Origin: Gammaproteobacteria bacterium
GTDB lineage: Bacteria > Pseudomonadota > Gammaproteobacteria > Xanthomonadales > Wenzhouxiangellaceae
Reading direction: 5' to 3'
NCBI GenBank assembly: GCA_021772975.1
Contig: JAJFKY010000012.1
Location: 1-64,000, forward strand
DNA length: 64,000 nucleotides
Below the pieces are notes generated by a model. It was not told where the DNA came from. It did no database searches and saw only the letters and a list, made by a program, of their open reading frames with translations. Positions 18,392 to 29,192 of this stretch are shown piece by piece. A program made the translations under genes and the position numbers. Position 1 is the first letter of the stretch, and every line of letters starts with the position of its first letter.

Positions 18392-21235
18392 GTGAGCAAA
18401 ACGCTGCAACAGCAATATCAGACATCCCACCTGGGAGGCACCAATGCCGCCTATGTTGAAGCTCAGTTCGAGCGCTGGCTGGCCGATCCGGATTCAGTCA
18501 ACGCACACTGGCAAACACTGTTCGACAGCCTATCAGCAGACCGCGAACCCAGCCATGCCGAGGTGCTGGAGCATTTCCGGCAACTTGCCTACAGTGGACA
18601 TTATCGCCTGGCTGGCGGCAGTTCCGCGGGCGATGATCACAAACAGGCGGGGGTACTGAAACTGGTCAATGCCTATCGGGTGCGCGGCCATCAGCGCGCG
18701 CAACTGGACCCGCTGGACCTGAGCACGCGACCGGAAGTACCCGATCTGGAGCTGGATGCGCACGATCTTGACAACAGCGATCTGCAGCGCGAATTCGATA
18801 CCGGTTCACTGGCCGCACCGGACCGCATGCAACTGGGACAGATTATCGAGCTGCTGCAGCAGGTTTACTGCCGCAGCATCGGCACCGAATACGCGCATAT
18901 CACCGATACCAACCAACGCCGCTGGCTGCAGCAGCGGCTGGAAGGCAGTCAGGGCGATTTTTCGCAGCCGACCGAGGCGCGGGTGCGAATTTTGCGCAAG
19001 CTTACCGCGGCGGAAGGTCTGGAACGTTATCTGGCCACCAAGTACGTCGGCCAGAAGCGCTTTTCACTGGAAGGCGGTGACAGTCTGATTCCGTTCCTGC
19101 AGGAACTGATGCTGCACGCCGGCGGCAATGGTATCAGCGAAGCGGTGATCGGCATGGCACACCGTGGCCGGCTGAATGTCCTGGTCAATATTCTAGGTAA
19201 ACCCAGCGCACGTCTATTCGCTGAGTTCGATGGCACCGCCAGCAACGGCAATGGCGCGGGTGATGTGAAATATCATCTGGGTTACAGCGCTGATCTGCAC
19301 ACCGATGGCGGTAAGCTGCATCTGGCCCTGGCTTTTAACCCCTCGCATCTGGAAATCGTTAATCCGGTGGTGGTGGGTTCGGCGCGTGCGCGCCAGACCG
19401 AACACAACCAGGGCGAATTCGGCAAGGTGCTGCCGGTGCTGATCCATGGCGATGCCGCGCTGGCCGGTCAGGGCGTGGTGATGGAATTGTTCAACATGTC
19501 GCAGGCGCGTGGTTTCGCGGTGGGCGGCACGCTGCATGTGGTGATCAACAACCAGGTCGGCTTCACCACCTCCAACCCCCTGGATGCACGCTCCACGCTG
19601 TATTGCACCGAAGTTGCCAAAATGGTGCAGGCTCCGATTTTTCATGTCAATGCGGACGACCCTGAAGCGGTCGTTTTTGTCGCCAAGATGGCCGAGGATT
19701 TCCGCCAGGAATTCCAGAAGGACGTCATTATTGATCTGGTCTGCTACCGGCGACATGGACATAATGAAGCGGACGAACCATCCGCTACCCAGCCCATCAT
19801 GTATCAGGTGATTCGCAAGCTGCCCACCACCCGCGAACAGTACGCCGAGAAGCTGGTGGCGGCGCAGGTGGTCAGTGCCGAGCAGGCCAAGCAAATGCAG
19901 GATGATTATCGGCAGCGGCTGGATGACGGCGAACCGGTAACCGATGTGCGCGACAGCACCAGCGCCGATGACGGCAGTTTTGACTGGACGCCTTTCCTGG
20001 ATGCTGACTGGCGTGACCCGGCCGATACCACGCTGTCACCGGAAGAAGTTAAACGCATTGCCGGTCAGCTGACCGAACTGCCGGAAGATTTCAAATTGCA
20101 TGCGCGGGTTCAGAAAGTCATTGATGACCGCCGCAAAATGGGTAACGGAGAAATCCCCATGGATTGGGGCTTTGCCGAGAATGTGGCCTACGCCAGCCTG
20201 ATTGAAAAAAACCACGGCCTGCGGCTGGTCGGTCAGGATTCCGGACGAGGTACTTTTTTCCACCGTCACGCTATCCTGCACGATCAGAACACCGGTCGAT
20301 GCATACTGCCGCTGGAAAGTTTTAGCGATGACAAGCACAAAGTCACGGTGATTGATTCGCTGTTATCCGAAGAAGCGGTGATGGCTTTTGAGTATGGTTA
20401 TGCCAGTACTGACCCCCATTCGCTGGTGATCTGGGAAGCGCAGTTCGGTGATTTTGCCAATGGTGCGCAGGTGGTGATCGATCAATTTATTGCCTCGGGT
20501 GAGACCAAGTGGGGCCGGCTGTGCGGCCTGGTGCTGTTTTTACCGCATGGTTACGAAGGTCAGGGTCCGGAGCATTCCTCCGCGCGCCTGGAACGTTTTT
20601 TACAATTGTGCGCCCAGGATAATATTCAGGTCTGCGTCCCCAGTCTCCCGGCTCAGTTCTTCCACATGCTGCGCCGTCAAATGCTGCGTGACTACCGCAA
20701 GCCCCTGGTGGTCATGACGCCCAAGAGCCTGTTGCGGCACAAGGCCTCGGTTTCCAATCTGAATGAACTGGCGATCGGCGGTTTTCAGCCCGTGCTGGAT
20801 GAGGTCAATTCCGCTATTTCCGCGGATAAGGTCAAGCGCTTGGTGCTGTGTGCCGGCAAAGTCTATTTCGATCTGGCCGCCGCGCGTGCCGAACAGGGCA
20901 ACGAGCAGGTCGCGATCTGCCGGATAGAACAGTTGTATCCCTTCCCTCAAGAGGAGGTTCAAGCCCTGATTCAGGGTTATGCCCAGGCCAGCGAAATCGT
21001 CTGGTGCCAGGAAGAACCTCACAACCAGGGCGCCTGGTTCCGCTTGCGTGACCGGCTCCAGGCCTGTCTGTCCGATCATCAGCAACTAAGCTATGCGGGC
21101 CGCGGAGAACTGGCATCACCGGCTGTGGGTTATGCCAAAATTCACGCTAAAGAACAGCGCGAACTGGTCGAAACGGCTTTGCAGGTTGGTGCGGCGCCGC
21201 GGACCATTGATTTGGATCAGGTTTCCAACCAGTAA
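18392..21235 (+). CDS. sucA: 2-oxoglutarate dehydrogenase E1 component
   Basis: A 947-residue thiamine-diphosphate enzyme that decarboxylates 2-oxoglutarate in the TCA cycle. Visible features are the N-terminal segment binding E2 (LGGTNAAYVEAQFERWLADP), the active-site GMAHRGRLNVLVNILGKP, the ThDP/Mg region HGDAALAGQGVV...NNQVGFTTSNP, and the C-terminal GYEGQGPEHSSARLERFLQL. The start is GTG at 18392 (VSKTLQQQYQ), which fits the known N-terminus although its ribosome binding site is weak. It is followed by sucB and lpd. Confidence 0.98.
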   Translation: MSKTLQQQYQTSHLGGTNAAYVEAQFERWLADPDSVNAHWQTLFDSLSADREPSHAEVLEHFRQLAYSGHYRLAGGSSAGDDHKQAGVLKLVNAYRVRGHQRAQLDPLDLSTRPEVPDLELDAHDLDNSDLQREFDTGSLAAPDRMQLGQIIELLQQVYCRSIGTEYAHITDTNQRRWLQQRLEGSQGDFSQPTEARVRILRKLTAAEGLERYLATKYVGQKRFSLEGGDSLIPFLQELMLHAGGNGISEAVIGMAHRGRLNVLVNILGKPSARLFAEFDGTASNGNGAGDVKYHLGYSADLHTDGGKLHLALAFNPSHLEIVNPVVVGSARARQTEHNQGEFGKVLPVLIHGDAALAGQGVVMELFNMSQARGFAVGGTLHVVINNQVGFTTSNPLDARSTLYCTEVAKMVQAPIFHVNADDPEAVVFVAKMAEDFRQEFQKDVIIDLVCYRRHGHNEADEPSATQPIMYQVIRKLPTTREQYAEKLVAAQVVSAEQAKQMQDDYRQRLDDGEPVTDVRDSTSADDGSFDWTPFLDADWRDPADTTLSPEEVKRIAGQLTELPEDFKLHARVQKVIDDRRKMGNGEIPMDWGFAENVAYASLIEKNHGLRLVGQDSGRGTFFHRHAILHDQNTGRCILPLESFSDDKHKVTVIDSLLSEEAVMAFEYGYASTDPHSLVIWEAQFGDFANGAQVVIDQFIASGETKWGRLCGLVLFLPHGYEGQGPEHSSARLERFLQLCAQDNIQVCVPSLPAQFFHMLRRQMLRDYRKPLVVMTPKSLLRHKASVSNLNELAIGGFQPVLDEVNSAISADKVKRLVLCAGKVYFDLAAARAEQGNEQVAICRIEQLYPFPQEEVQALIQGYAQASEIVWCQEEPHNQGAWFRLRDRLQACLSDHQQLSYAGRGELASPAVGYAKIHAKEQRELVETALQVGAAPRTIDLDQVSNQ

Positions 21236-21295
21236 TCATTTCACCAGCAGTTAGACAAATTAGCACCACGATAATTTTTGGAGCATGCAGACATT

Positions 21296-22519
21296 ATGAG
21301 CATTGAAGTCAAAGTCCCGGCCTTACCGGAATCCGTCAGCGACGCCGTGGTCGCCACCTGGCATAAACAAGCCGGTGATACCGTTCGCCGGGACGAGAAC
21401 ATCGTTGATCTGGAAACCGATAAAGTGGTACTGGAAGTTCCCGCGCCGGTAGACGGAGTGATCAAATCCATCAGCCAGGAAGCCGGTGCAACAGTCACCA
21501 GTGGTGAAGTGCTGGCCCTGCTGGAAGAACAGGAGATTGCTGACGAGCCTGCCGAGGACAAGTCGGCAACAGATGGTGATGATGACCGGCCACAGGCGGC
21601 CGCAGCCGGCCCGCAGGGCAAACCTGATCAAAGTGCCGGTGACCAGCAGCAGGCCAGGTCCGATTCCACGGCAGCCCGGCAGGTGGATAATGACCTGCCA
21701 CCGGCAGCGCGCAAGCTGGCCGCCGAGCATGAGGTTGACACCAGTCAGCTGAAGGGCAGCGGTCGTGCTGGCCGAATCACCAAAGGTGATGTTCTCCAGC
21801 ACCTGCAGGGCGGTGGTTCACGCCCGGAAGAGCGGGTCAAGATGACCCGTCTGCGCAGCCGCATCGCCGAGCGTATGAAAGAAGCCCAGAACACCGCGGC
21901 CATTCTGACCTCGTTCAATGAAGTCAATCTGCAGGCGGTCAAGGATTTGCGCGCACGTTATAAGGATGACTTCGAAAAAACCCACGGCGTACGGCTGGGC
22001 TTTATGTCATTTTTCGTCAAGGCCTGCTGTGAAGCCTTACAAAAGCATCCGATTGTGAATGCCTCGGTGGAAGGCGAAGAGATTGTGTATCACGGCTTTC
22101 AGGATATCGGCGTAGCAGTCTCCATTGACCGCGGGCTGGTGGTTCCGGTGCTGCGCAACGCGCATCTGATGTCGCTGGCGCAGATTGAAGATCAGATTCG
22201 CGGTTATGCCGAGCAGGCACGCGACGGCAGTCTGACACTGGAGGACCTGCAGGGCGGTACATTTACCATTACCAATGGTGGGGTATTCGGTTCGCTGCTC
22301 TCCACGCCGCTGATCAATCCCCCGCAAAGCGCGATCCTGGGTATGCATACCATCAAGGACAGGCCGGTGGTCGAAGACGGTGAGATTGTAGCCCGCCCGA
22401 TGATGTACATCGCACTCAGTTACGATCATCGCATCATTGACGGCAAGGATGCGGTGCAGTTCCTGGTCAGCGTTAAGACCGCCCTGGAAGATCCGGCGCG
22501 CATGCTGCTGGGCCTGTAA
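21296..22519 (+). CDS. sucB: dihydrolipoyl succinyltransferase (2-oxoglutarate dehydrogenase E2)
   Basis: About 407 residues from the ATG at 21296 ([13 protein letters not shown]), with GGAG upstream; an alternative TTG start lies six codons earlier. There is one lipoyl domain with the lipoylated Lys in [13 protein letters not shown], an Ala/Gln/Asp-rich linker, a peripheral E1/E3-binding domain ([14 protein letters not shown]...[11 protein letters not shown]) and the catalytic domain ending in [16 protein letters not shown]. It lies 60 bp after sucA. Confidence 0.97.
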   Translation: MSIEVKVPALPESVSDAVVATWHKQAGDTVRRDENIVDLETDKVVLEVPAPVDGVIKSISQEAGATVTSGEVLALLEEQEIADEPAEDKSATDGDDDRPQAAAAGPQGKPDQSAGDQQQARSDSTAARQVDNDLPPAARKLAAEHEVDTSQLKGSGRAGRITKGDVLQHLQGGGSRPEERVKMTRLRSRIAERMKEAQNTAAILTSFNEVNLQAVKDLRARYKDDFEKTHGVRLGFMSFFVKACCEALQKHPIVNASVEGEEIVYHGFQDIGVAVSIDRGLVVPVLRNAHLMSLAQIEDQIRGYAEQARDGSLTLEDLQGGTFTITNGGVFGSLLSTPLINPPQSAILGMHTIKDRPVVEDGEIVARPMMYIALSYDHRIIDGKDAVQFLVSVKTALEDPARMLLGL

Positions 22520-22600
22520 CAGAATCAACGAAGCTTTACTGGTATCTGGCTCAACCGATCCAGGCAAGCTTCCCTGACCCATAAGATTTAGGAAAAGTGT

Positions 22601-24028
22601 ATGAGTGACCATTTTGATGTCATTGTGATTGGTGGTGGCCCGGCGGGCTACGTCGCTGCAATTCGCGCCGCGCAACTGGGGCTGAAAACAGCCTGTATTG
22701 ATGAACGTCAAGGTAAAGATGGCAAAGCCGCACCGGGAGGAACCTGTCTGAATGTGGGTTGCATTCCGTCCAAAGCGCTGCTCGACTCAAGCAAGCATTA
22801 CCATCATGTGCAACATCAATATTCCGAGCATGGAATCCAGGTTTCCGGCCAGGTCAACATGGACATCAATGCCATGCTGGCGCGCAAGGACAAGATCGTT
22901 AAGCAGTTAACCGGCGGCGTCACACAATTATTCAAAAGCAATAAAGTGACCTTTATCAACGGCCGCGGCAAGCTGCTCAAAGACCGCAAGGTGGCGGTGA
23001 CCGACAGCGGCGGGCAAGCGCAGGAAATGAGCGCTGAACACGTCATTCTGGCGTCCGGCTCAATTCCGATCGCGATTCCCAATGTTGATTACGACGGCCG
23101 CTATATCGTAGATAACGAGGGCGCGCTGGAATTTTCCCAGGTGCCGCAGCGGTTGGGGGTGATCGGCGCCGGGGTGATCGGTCTGGAACTGGGCAGCGTA
23201 TGGAAGCGGTTGGGCGCTGAAGTCGTACTGTTCGAAGCGCTGGACAGTTTACTGGCCGCCGCGGATAAAGATATTGGCAAAGCCGCCGGCCGGGAGTTCA
23301 AAAAGCAGGGCCTGGATATCCGGCTCGGTACCAAGGTGCAAAGTGCCGAAATCAACAATGGGGAAGTGCTGGTCAAACTGACCACGCCGGATGGCGAGGA
23401 CAGCGTTACGGTTGATCGTCTGCTGGTCGCGGTAGGCCGGCGCGCCAATACCGAGGGACTGTTGGGTGAAGACACCGGTGTTACCATCAACCAGCGTCAG
23501 CAAATTGAAGTGGATGAGCACTGCCGCACCAGTGCCGAGAATGTCTGGGCCGTCGGTGATGCCGTGCGTGGTCCGATGCTGGCGCATAAAGGTTCGGAGG
23601 AAGGTATCGCCGTGGCCGAGACCATTGCCGGTCAGGCCGGGCATATCAATCTGGACACCGTACCCTGGGTGATTTATACCGATCCGGAAATTGCCTGGGT
23701 CGGTAAAACCGAGCAGGAACTGAGCGAAGCCGGGGTCGAATACACCAGCGGCAGCTTTCCGTTTGCCGCTACCGGGCGCGGTCTGGCAATGGGTGATGCG
23801 ACTGGCATGGTCAAATTACTGGCGGATGCTGAAACCGACCGCCTGCTGGGCGCTCACATTATCGGTGCCAATGCCTCCGAACTGATTGCCGAGTGCGTGG
23901 TCACCATGGAGTTTGCCGGTTGCGCCGAGGACCTGGCGCGGATTGTGCATGCTCATCCGACCCTGTCTGAGGCGGTCCACGAAGCGGCGCTGAATGTTGC
24001 TAAGCGCGCCATCCACCGGGTCAACTGA
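22601..24028 (+). CDS. lpd: dihydrolipoyl dehydrogenase (E3)
   Basis: A 475-residue flavoprotein that reoxidises lipoamide with NAD+. The FAD-binding GGGPAGYVAA and the redox-active Cys49/Cys54 pair in GGTCLNVGCIPSKAL are intact, as are the NAD-binding GAGVIGLELGSVW and the C-terminal HAHPTLSEAVHEA with the catalytic His-Glu. It is the last gene of the sucA-sucB-lpd cluster, so it probably serves the 2-oxoglutarate complex. Confidence 0.98.
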   Translation: MSDHFDVIVIGGGPAGYVAAIRAAQLGLKTACIDERQGKDGKAAPGGTCLNVGCIPSKALLDSSKHYHHVQHQYSEHGIQVSGQVNMDINAMLARKDKIVKQLTGGVTQLFKSNKVTFINGRGKLLKDRKVAVTDSGGQAQEMSAEHVILASGSIPIAIPNVDYDGRYIVDNEGALEFSQVPQRLGVIGAGVIGLELGSVWKRLGAEVVLFEALDSLLAAADKDIGKAAGREFKKQGLDIRLGTKVQSAEINNGEVLVKLTTPDGEDSVTVDRLLVAVGRRANTEGLLGEDTGVTINQRQQIEVDEHCRTSAENVWAVGDAVRGPMLAHKGSEEGIAVAETIAGQAGHINLDTVPWVIYTDPEIAWVGKTEQELSEAGVEYTSGSFPFAATGRGLAMGDATGMVKLLADAETDRLLGAHIIGANASELIAECVVTMEFAGCAEDLARIVHAHPTLSEAVHEAALNVAKRAIHRVN

Positions 24029-24195
24029 CGGCGGGCATACGCTTATACGTTCAGCACGGCACACGATGTTATCCGGTTCTACATCGCATAAGCTTCAGCA
24101 ACTCCTGATTTAAGCTCAATGATTAAGTTACCGCACCAGCACAGACTTGCCAGCGGGTTTATCAGTTCAGCTCAGAGCGTGCCTTATTAACCCGC

Positions 24196-24891
24196 ATGGA
24201 CAGCACTGCCCGCAGCGCCAGCCAGCCAGCCACTCAACAACGTCAGTTGGTGTTGTTTGATTTCGACGGGACGCTGGTGCGTGGCGATAACGGCACCCGT
24301 ATGATTCTGGCTTTTGCCCGTAGCCGGGGCTGGCCGATCATCGTGATGCTGCTGGCCACACCGGTCATACTACCCCTGTTGTTTTGCCCGCCCACCAAGC
24401 GGCTGGGCGCCTCCATGTATCTCTGGCTGAGCACCGTGGGTATGCATAAACGTCAGATCAATCGCTGCCTGAAAAAACTGGCGGCACACACTGCCAGCTA
24501 TCCCGAGCGTTATCGCATTGAGAATACCTGGCAGCGGATAGACGCCCATCTGGCAGCAGGTGATCAGGTGGTGGTGGTAACCGGCTGCTGGCAGAAAATG
24601 GCACGTTTAATTCTCACTGGTCTAGGCCTGAAAAATGTCCAGGTCATTGGCAGCCGCAAGCAACGCTGGCTGGGTGGTTATATCAGTCAACCGCACTGTT
24701 ATGGAAAGCACAAACTCGATTGTCTGAAGGCACAGGACATCGAACCGCCCTGGTCGTACGTTTACACTGACTCTGCTTCCGATCGTTACCTGTTGAAGCT
24801 AGCCGCTAAGCCGGTGTTGGTCAGACCCACCCCCTATACCCTGATCAGGATTCAATACATCCTCGGCAAGGATATAGAAGTCATTCGCTAA
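24196..24891 (+). CDS. HAD-IB superfamily phosphatase-like protein
   Basis: A 231-residue HAD-type hydrolase. Motif I is FDFDGTLVRGDNG (nucleophile Asp22, Asp24), motif II is VVVVTGC, and the motif III/IV region is YTDSASDRYLL. A hydrophobic segment (WPIIVMLLATPVILPLLF, about residues 51-68) lies in the cap and may associate with the membrane. The pattern resembles the SerB/HAD-IB group, some of which act on lipid or sugar phosphates; the substrate is unknown. Confidence 0.8.
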   Translation: MDSTARSASQPATQQRQLVLFDFDGTLVRGDNGTRMILAFARSRGWPIIVMLLATPVILPLLFCPPTKRLGASMYLWLSTVGMHKRQINRCLKKLAAHTASYPERYRIENTWQRIDAHLAAGDQVVVVTGCWQKMARLILTGLGLKNVQVIGSRKQRWLGGYISQPHCYGKHKLDCLKAQDIEPPWSYVYTDSASDRYLLKLAAKPVLVRPTPYTLIRIQYILGKDIEVIR

Positions 24892-24971
24892 ACTCAGTAC
24901 CGGCCACATGTATACTGAACCTTATTTATTTTCGTGGTCACAGGATATGACCAGCTTTCCAGGGAAGTTCC

Positions 24972-25973
24972 ATGCATACTGAATCACACTCCCGGCTCAG
25001 CGCTGTGGCGCTAGATGATAGCGCTGCTACCGACCAGCCAGCCAAAGCCTTGCTGGATGAACTGGGCCAAGCCATTGCCCAGGTTAACCGTATTGTGCTG
25101 GGACACCCGGAACCGGTGAGACTGGCTTTTTGCGGCTTGCTGGCCGGCGGTCATGTCCTGGTTGAGGATTTACCCGGCGTCGGCAAAACCACACTGGCCA
25201 ATGCCCTCGCCAGCACCCTTGGACTGGACTTTCACCGTATCCAGTTTACCAGTGACCTGCTGCCGGCTGATGTGGTCGGGGTATCGGTATACAGCCAGAC
25301 CAACGAACGCTTTGCCTTCCAGCCGGGGCCGATTTTCAGTCAGATTGTGCTGGCTGATGAAATCAACCGGGCGCCGCCCAGAACACAAAGCGCACTGCTT
25401 GAGGCAATGGCCGAAGAACACGTCACGGTGGATGGACAGCAGCGGGAATTGCCCAGCCCTTTCTTTGTAATCGCTACCCAGAACCCTGTTGATCTGGCGG
25501 GCACCTGGCTGTTGCCCGACTCTCAGCTGGACCGCTTTTTATTGAAAATAACCCTGGGCTATCCCTCGGCGCAGGCTGAGCGGATGCTGCTGGAGCAACC
25601 TGACCGGCAGACTTTGCTGAACAATTCCACCCCCATCCTCAACACTGACAAACTGCAGCTGCTGATCGCCCACGTCAATCAGGTGCACGTCAGCAGCGCG
25701 CTACTGGATTATATTCAGGCTTTAATCGCTGCCAGCCGCCAGCATGCCCAGATCCATGTCGGTCTGAGTCCACGCGCCGGGCTGGCGCTGCTGCGCGCCA
25801 GCCGTGCACACGCGCTGCTCAATCACCGTCAGCATGTCATTCCCGAGGACGTGCAGATGATGTTTGTCGCCCTGGCCGGACACCGCCTTAAGGTCATTGA
25901 ACAAACCGACCATCAGGCACTTGATCCGTCCGGCATCGCACAGGACATCCTGAACACCACCGCGGTACCGTAA
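24972..25973 (+). CDS. MoxR-family AAA+ ATPase
   Basis: A 333-residue ATPase with Walker A (EDLPGVGKTTLA), Walker B (VLADEINRAPPRTQSALLEAM), sensor 1 (FFVIATQNPVDLAGTWLLP) and the MoxR-typical C-terminal lid (GLSPRAGLALLRASRA). MoxR proteins act as chaperones, often alongside VWA or DUF58 proteins. It is the first gene of a MoxR-DUF58-transglutaminase operon, 16 bp from the next gene. Confidence 0.93.
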   Translation: MHTESHSRLSAVALDDSAATDQPAKALLDELGQAIAQVNRIVLGHPEPVRLAFCGLLAGGHVLVEDLPGVGKTTLANALASTLGLDFHRIQFTSDLLPADVVGVSVYSQTNERFAFQPGPIFSQIVLADEINRAPPRTQSALLEAMAEEHVTVDGQQRELPSPFFVIATQNPVDLAGTWLLPDSQLDRFLLKITLGYPSAQAERMLLEQPDRQTLLNNSTPILNTDKLQLLIAHVNQVHVSSALLDYIQALIAASRQHAQIHVGLSPRAGLALLRASRAHALLNHRQHVIPEDVQMMFVALAGHRLKVIEQTDHQALDPSGIAQDILNTTAVP

Positions 25974-25989
25974 GCATTAAGCAGCCGGC

Positions 25990-26970
25990 ATGCGCAGTTT
26001 GAGTCTGTCGAACTGGATTACCCGTCAGCCGCGTTTTCAGCGCTGGCTGGCCGCCCGTGGCCCGCTGACACCGCCCTTCCGGATCGCTTACCGCCAGGTT
26101 TATATCCTGCCCACCCGCTTTGGCGTGACTTTCGCGATTTTGTTAGTCGCTATGTTGCTGGGTTCACTCAACTACAACAATAATGCGGCGCTGCTGCTGG
26201 CTTTTCTGCTGGCGACTGCCGCCCAGTTGTCCACTTTTCGCACCTGGCGAAATCTGTCCGGCCTGGATATCGGCAAGCTGCATGTACAACCGGTGTTTGC
26301 CGGCGAAACCGCTCTGTTCCGTTTGAATATCTATGAGCGCCAGGGTTTTGAACGGCCTATTCTGGAACTGGGCAGTGACGCTGCGGCGCAAGCGACTGAG
26401 CAGCACCGGCTGACCCTGTCCGCCGGGCAAAGCGGCATCCTGGAACTGGCCGTGCCCACCAGCCGGCGGGGCTGGCTGGAATGCCCGCGTCTGAGGCTCA
26501 GCAGCATCTATCCGCTGGGTCTGTTTCGGGCCTGGTCGTGGTTGCACCCGCAGCAACGCTGTCTGGTCTATCCGCAGTTACTGCAGCAGCCACCACCACT
26601 GCCCACTCCCGCCAGTGGCGATGGCAAACACAACCTGCTGCCCGAACCGGATGCGGATTTTGCCGGTTTACGTGACTACCGGCCGGGCGATCACATCAAG
26701 GATATTGCCTGGAAGGCTACCGCACGCATGGGCAAACTGATCAGCCGTGAAGATCCGCCGACCGCCTATAGCGAACTGCTGTTCAGACTGTCTCAGACGG
26801 GTGTCCGGGACATTGAGCAGGGCTTAAGGATTGTCGCCACCTGGGTGGTCAAGGCCGAGCAAAACGGATTGCGTTACGGGCTGGCATTGCCCGGTCTGAA
26901 CATTCCGCCCGACAATGGCGCGGCCCATCGCCATCAATGTCTGCGCGGGCTGGCGTTATGGCAGAGCTGA
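25990..26970 (+). CDS. DUF58 domain-containing membrane protein
   Basis: A 326-residue protein with two N-terminal membrane helices (about residues 46-78) and the conserved DUF58 motif LRDYRPGDHIKDIAWKATAR followed by GKLISRE near residues 224-255. DUF58 proteins are consistently coded beside MoxR ATPases. It overlaps the start of the transglutaminase gene, which indicates co-translation. The biochemical role is unknown. Confidence 0.9.
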   Translation: MRSLSLSNWITRQPRFQRWLAARGPLTPPFRIAYRQVYILPTRFGVTFAILLVAMLLGSLNYNNNAALLLAFLLATAAQLSTFRTWRNLSGLDIGKLHVQPVFAGETALFRLNIYERQGFERPILELGSDAAAQATEQHRLTLSAGQSGILELAVPTSRRGWLECPRLRLSSIYPLGLFRAWSWLHPQQRCLVYPQLLQQPPPLPTPASGDGKHNLLPEPDADFAGLRDYRPGDHIKDIAWKATARMGKLISREDPPTAYSELLFRLSQTGVRDIEQGLRIVATWVVKAEQNGLRYGLALPGLNIPPDNGAAHRHQCLRGLALWQS

Positions 26971-28958
26971 ACACTTCTCTGGCGCGGCCCACCGCGCGGC
27001 AGCGATGCCTGGATCGCGCCATAGTACTGTGGGTGATGGCAACCGCGCTGTTCGCCATTCTGCCGCATTTGACCCGCATGCCGATACTGCTGGCCATCGC
27101 GCTGGCCAGCATTTGCCTATTACGTATCAGCCGCTGGTACCGTAACCCGCACTGGCTGCTGCGCACCGCCACTGTACTGTGCGCGGTGGGGATTATTTTC
27201 TGGCTGCACAATGGCCTGTGGGGCCGCTTGCCCGGCAGTCAACTGCTATGCTGCATGCTTATCCTGAAATCATTTGAGCTGAATCGCAGCCGTGATGCGA
27301 TGCTGATGGTCAGTCTGAGCTTTTTTGTGGTAGCCACCTGGTTTTTATTTTCTCAATCGCCCTTGACGTTTGTCTATCTGATGGCCGCCACCTGGCTGGG
27401 GCTGACCAGCATGATTGTGATCAACCGTGACGGTTGCCGGCCCACTGAAATCCGCTCATTGCTGATCCAGGGAGCACGGCTGGTGATCCCCGCCATACCC
27501 CTCGCATTAGCGATGTTTTTTTTGTTTCCGCGGCTATCGGTTCCATTGTGGGGCATTCAGGGCGGTGAACTGGAAGGCGTGACCGGTCTGTCCGGCAGTA
27601 TGTCACCCGGTGATATCAGCAACCTGTTTATTGATGATGGACCGGCTTTCCGGGTCACCTTCACAGGCTCTAAGCCGCCACGGGACGAGCTTTACTGGCG
27701 TGGCCCTGTACTATCCCGTTTTGACGGCAAACGCTGGAGCCAAAGCGTCTACAGCAGCGTGGCGGCGCGCAACAAGCCTTCCCGCGAGGCGGCAGATATC
27801 AGCTACGAGGTAGAACTGGAACCGCATCGTCGGCATTGGCTGTTCGCCTTGGATTATCCCGCCATCTATCCTTCTGACAGCCGTTTAAGCATTGATTATC
27901 AGCTGCGTAACGTACGGCCGATCAGTAACGTTAAACGCTACAGTATCAGTTCGGATCTGGACTTCCGTGATAATCGCCCGATCAACGGCACCCTGTTGAA
28001 CGAATCCTTGTATCTGCCTTCCGGCATCGGCCAGCGAGCCCGCGAGCTGGCCTCAAACTGGCAGGCTGAGTATGGCGCTGCTGAAACTATCGTTGCCCAG
28101 GCACTTAGATACTTCCGCGATAACCCGTTCTTCTACCGGTTGGATTCACTGCCCTTGCTGGCTGACCCCATCGACGAGTTTCTGTTTGATTCGCGCGCCG
28201 GCTACTGCGAACACTATGCCGGCGCATTTACCTTTTTGATGCGCGCCGCCGGTATACCTGCGCGGGTGGTAACCGGCTATCAGGGCGGTATAGACAATGG
28301 CGAATATCTGCTGGTCCGGCAGTCTGATGCACATGCCTGGGCAGAGATCTGGCTGGACGATGAGCAAGGCTGGTCGCGGGTCGATCCAACCGCCTGGGTC
28401 GCCCCCGACCGGGTTCAGCAGGGCTCACGTGCGGTAGTGGATGTGCCCAATTGGCTGCATGCACCATGGCTGGTCGATGTCCGCAACCAGGCCGATAAAC
28501 TGCGCCACTGGTGGAATAAAAATATCGTCAGCTTCAACGCCAACCGGCAAAGCCGCCTGCTGCAGCCGTTAGGCATTGAACGGGTCGATCAACGCCAGTT
28601 ATTACTGTTGCTGATTGTCCTGTCGGTGGTAATCAGTCTGGTGATCTTCTGGTGGTACCGGTTCGCCGGCCGCAGCCGGCACGCCGACCCTGTGGTCAAC
28701 GCCTATCGACACTTAATCCGCCGCCTGCAGCAGGCCGGCATCGACCCGCCTCATCATGCCGGCCCACAGACCGTTATGCGCAAAGTGATCAGCTATTGTC
28801 CGGACAGTCGGGTACAGACAGAACGCTTGTTTGGGCGCTATATCCGTTACCGCTATGCTCACGGCTCCGAGCACAGCCTGGATGCCGAAACACGCCAGCT
28901 CAAGGCAAAACAGCTGGCCGACCAGTTGCGAGCTTTTCGGATACCCAGGCGCAAGTAG
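26937..28958 (+). CDS. TgpA-like membrane transglutaminase
   Basis: A 673-residue protein (or 666 from a second ATG at 26958) with about five to six N-terminal membrane helices, a large periplasmic region and one further helix near residues 551-570. The catalytic transglutaminase triad is visible: Cys in SRAGYCEHYAGAF, His in SDAHAWAEIWL and Asp in WSRVDPTAW. It resembles TgpA (DUF3488 plus transglut_core plus DUF4129), an essential periplasmic enzyme in Pseudomonas. The MoxR-DUF58-TgpA order is standard. Confidence 0.92.
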   Translation: MSARAGVMAELNTSLARPTARQRCLDRAIVLWVMATALFAILPHLTRMPILLAIALASICLLRISRWYRNPHWLLRTATVLCAVGIIFWLHNGLWGRLPGSQLLCCMLILKSFELNRSRDAMLMVSLSFFVVATWFLFSQSPLTFVYLMAATWLGLTSMIVINRDGCRPTEIRSLLIQGARLVIPAIPLALAMFFLFPRLSVPLWGIQGGELEGVTGLSGSMSPGDISNLFIDDGPAFRVTFTGSKPPRDELYWRGPVLSRFDGKRWSQSVYSSVAARNKPSREAADISYEVELEPHRRHWLFALDYPAIYPSDSRLSIDYQLRNVRPISNVKRYSISSDLDFRDNRPINGTLLNESLYLPSGIGQRARELASNWQAEYGAAETIVAQALRYFRDNPFFYRLDSLPLLADPIDEFLFDSRAGYCEHYAGAFTFLMRAAGIPARVVTGYQGGIDNGEYLLVRQSDAHAWAEIWLDDEQGWSRVDPTAWVAPDRVQQGSRAVVDVPNWLHAPWLVDVRNQADKLRHWWNKNIVSFNANRQSRLLQPLGIERVDQRQLLLLLIVLSVVISLVIFWWYRFAGRSRHADPVVNAYRHLIRRLQQAGIDPPHHAGPQTVMRKVISYCPDSRVQTERLFGRYIRYRYAHGSEHSLDAETRQLKAKQLADQLRAFRIPRRK

Positions 28959-29166
28959 CAGGATGCAGGGAAGTTGCTTTGCATGCCCGGATTTCATCCG
29001 CCTCCAAGGCTTTTATTAACTGGAATCGTACGCAGGTTTAATGGTTTTTTTTATTGCTCCGGGTTAATTGAAAGACCTGCACGCTGGGTCTTGACCCAGC
29101 CTACGATTCTTCAAACTACCCACTCTTATCGCCATTTAAGCTGCCGAAGACGGCGGAGCGTGGTGG

Positions 29167-29192
29167 CTGGGACAGCCCGGAGGCTGTCCCAG
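29167..29192. repeat. perfect 11-bp inverted repeat with 4-nt loop
   Basis: CTGGGACAGCC (29167-29177) pairs fully with GGCTGTCCCAG (29182-29192). A smaller perfect hairpin, GCTGGGTC-TT-GACCCAGC, lies at 29083-29100. Neither is followed by a U-run, so they look like extragenic palindromes rather than terminators. Confidence 0.6.
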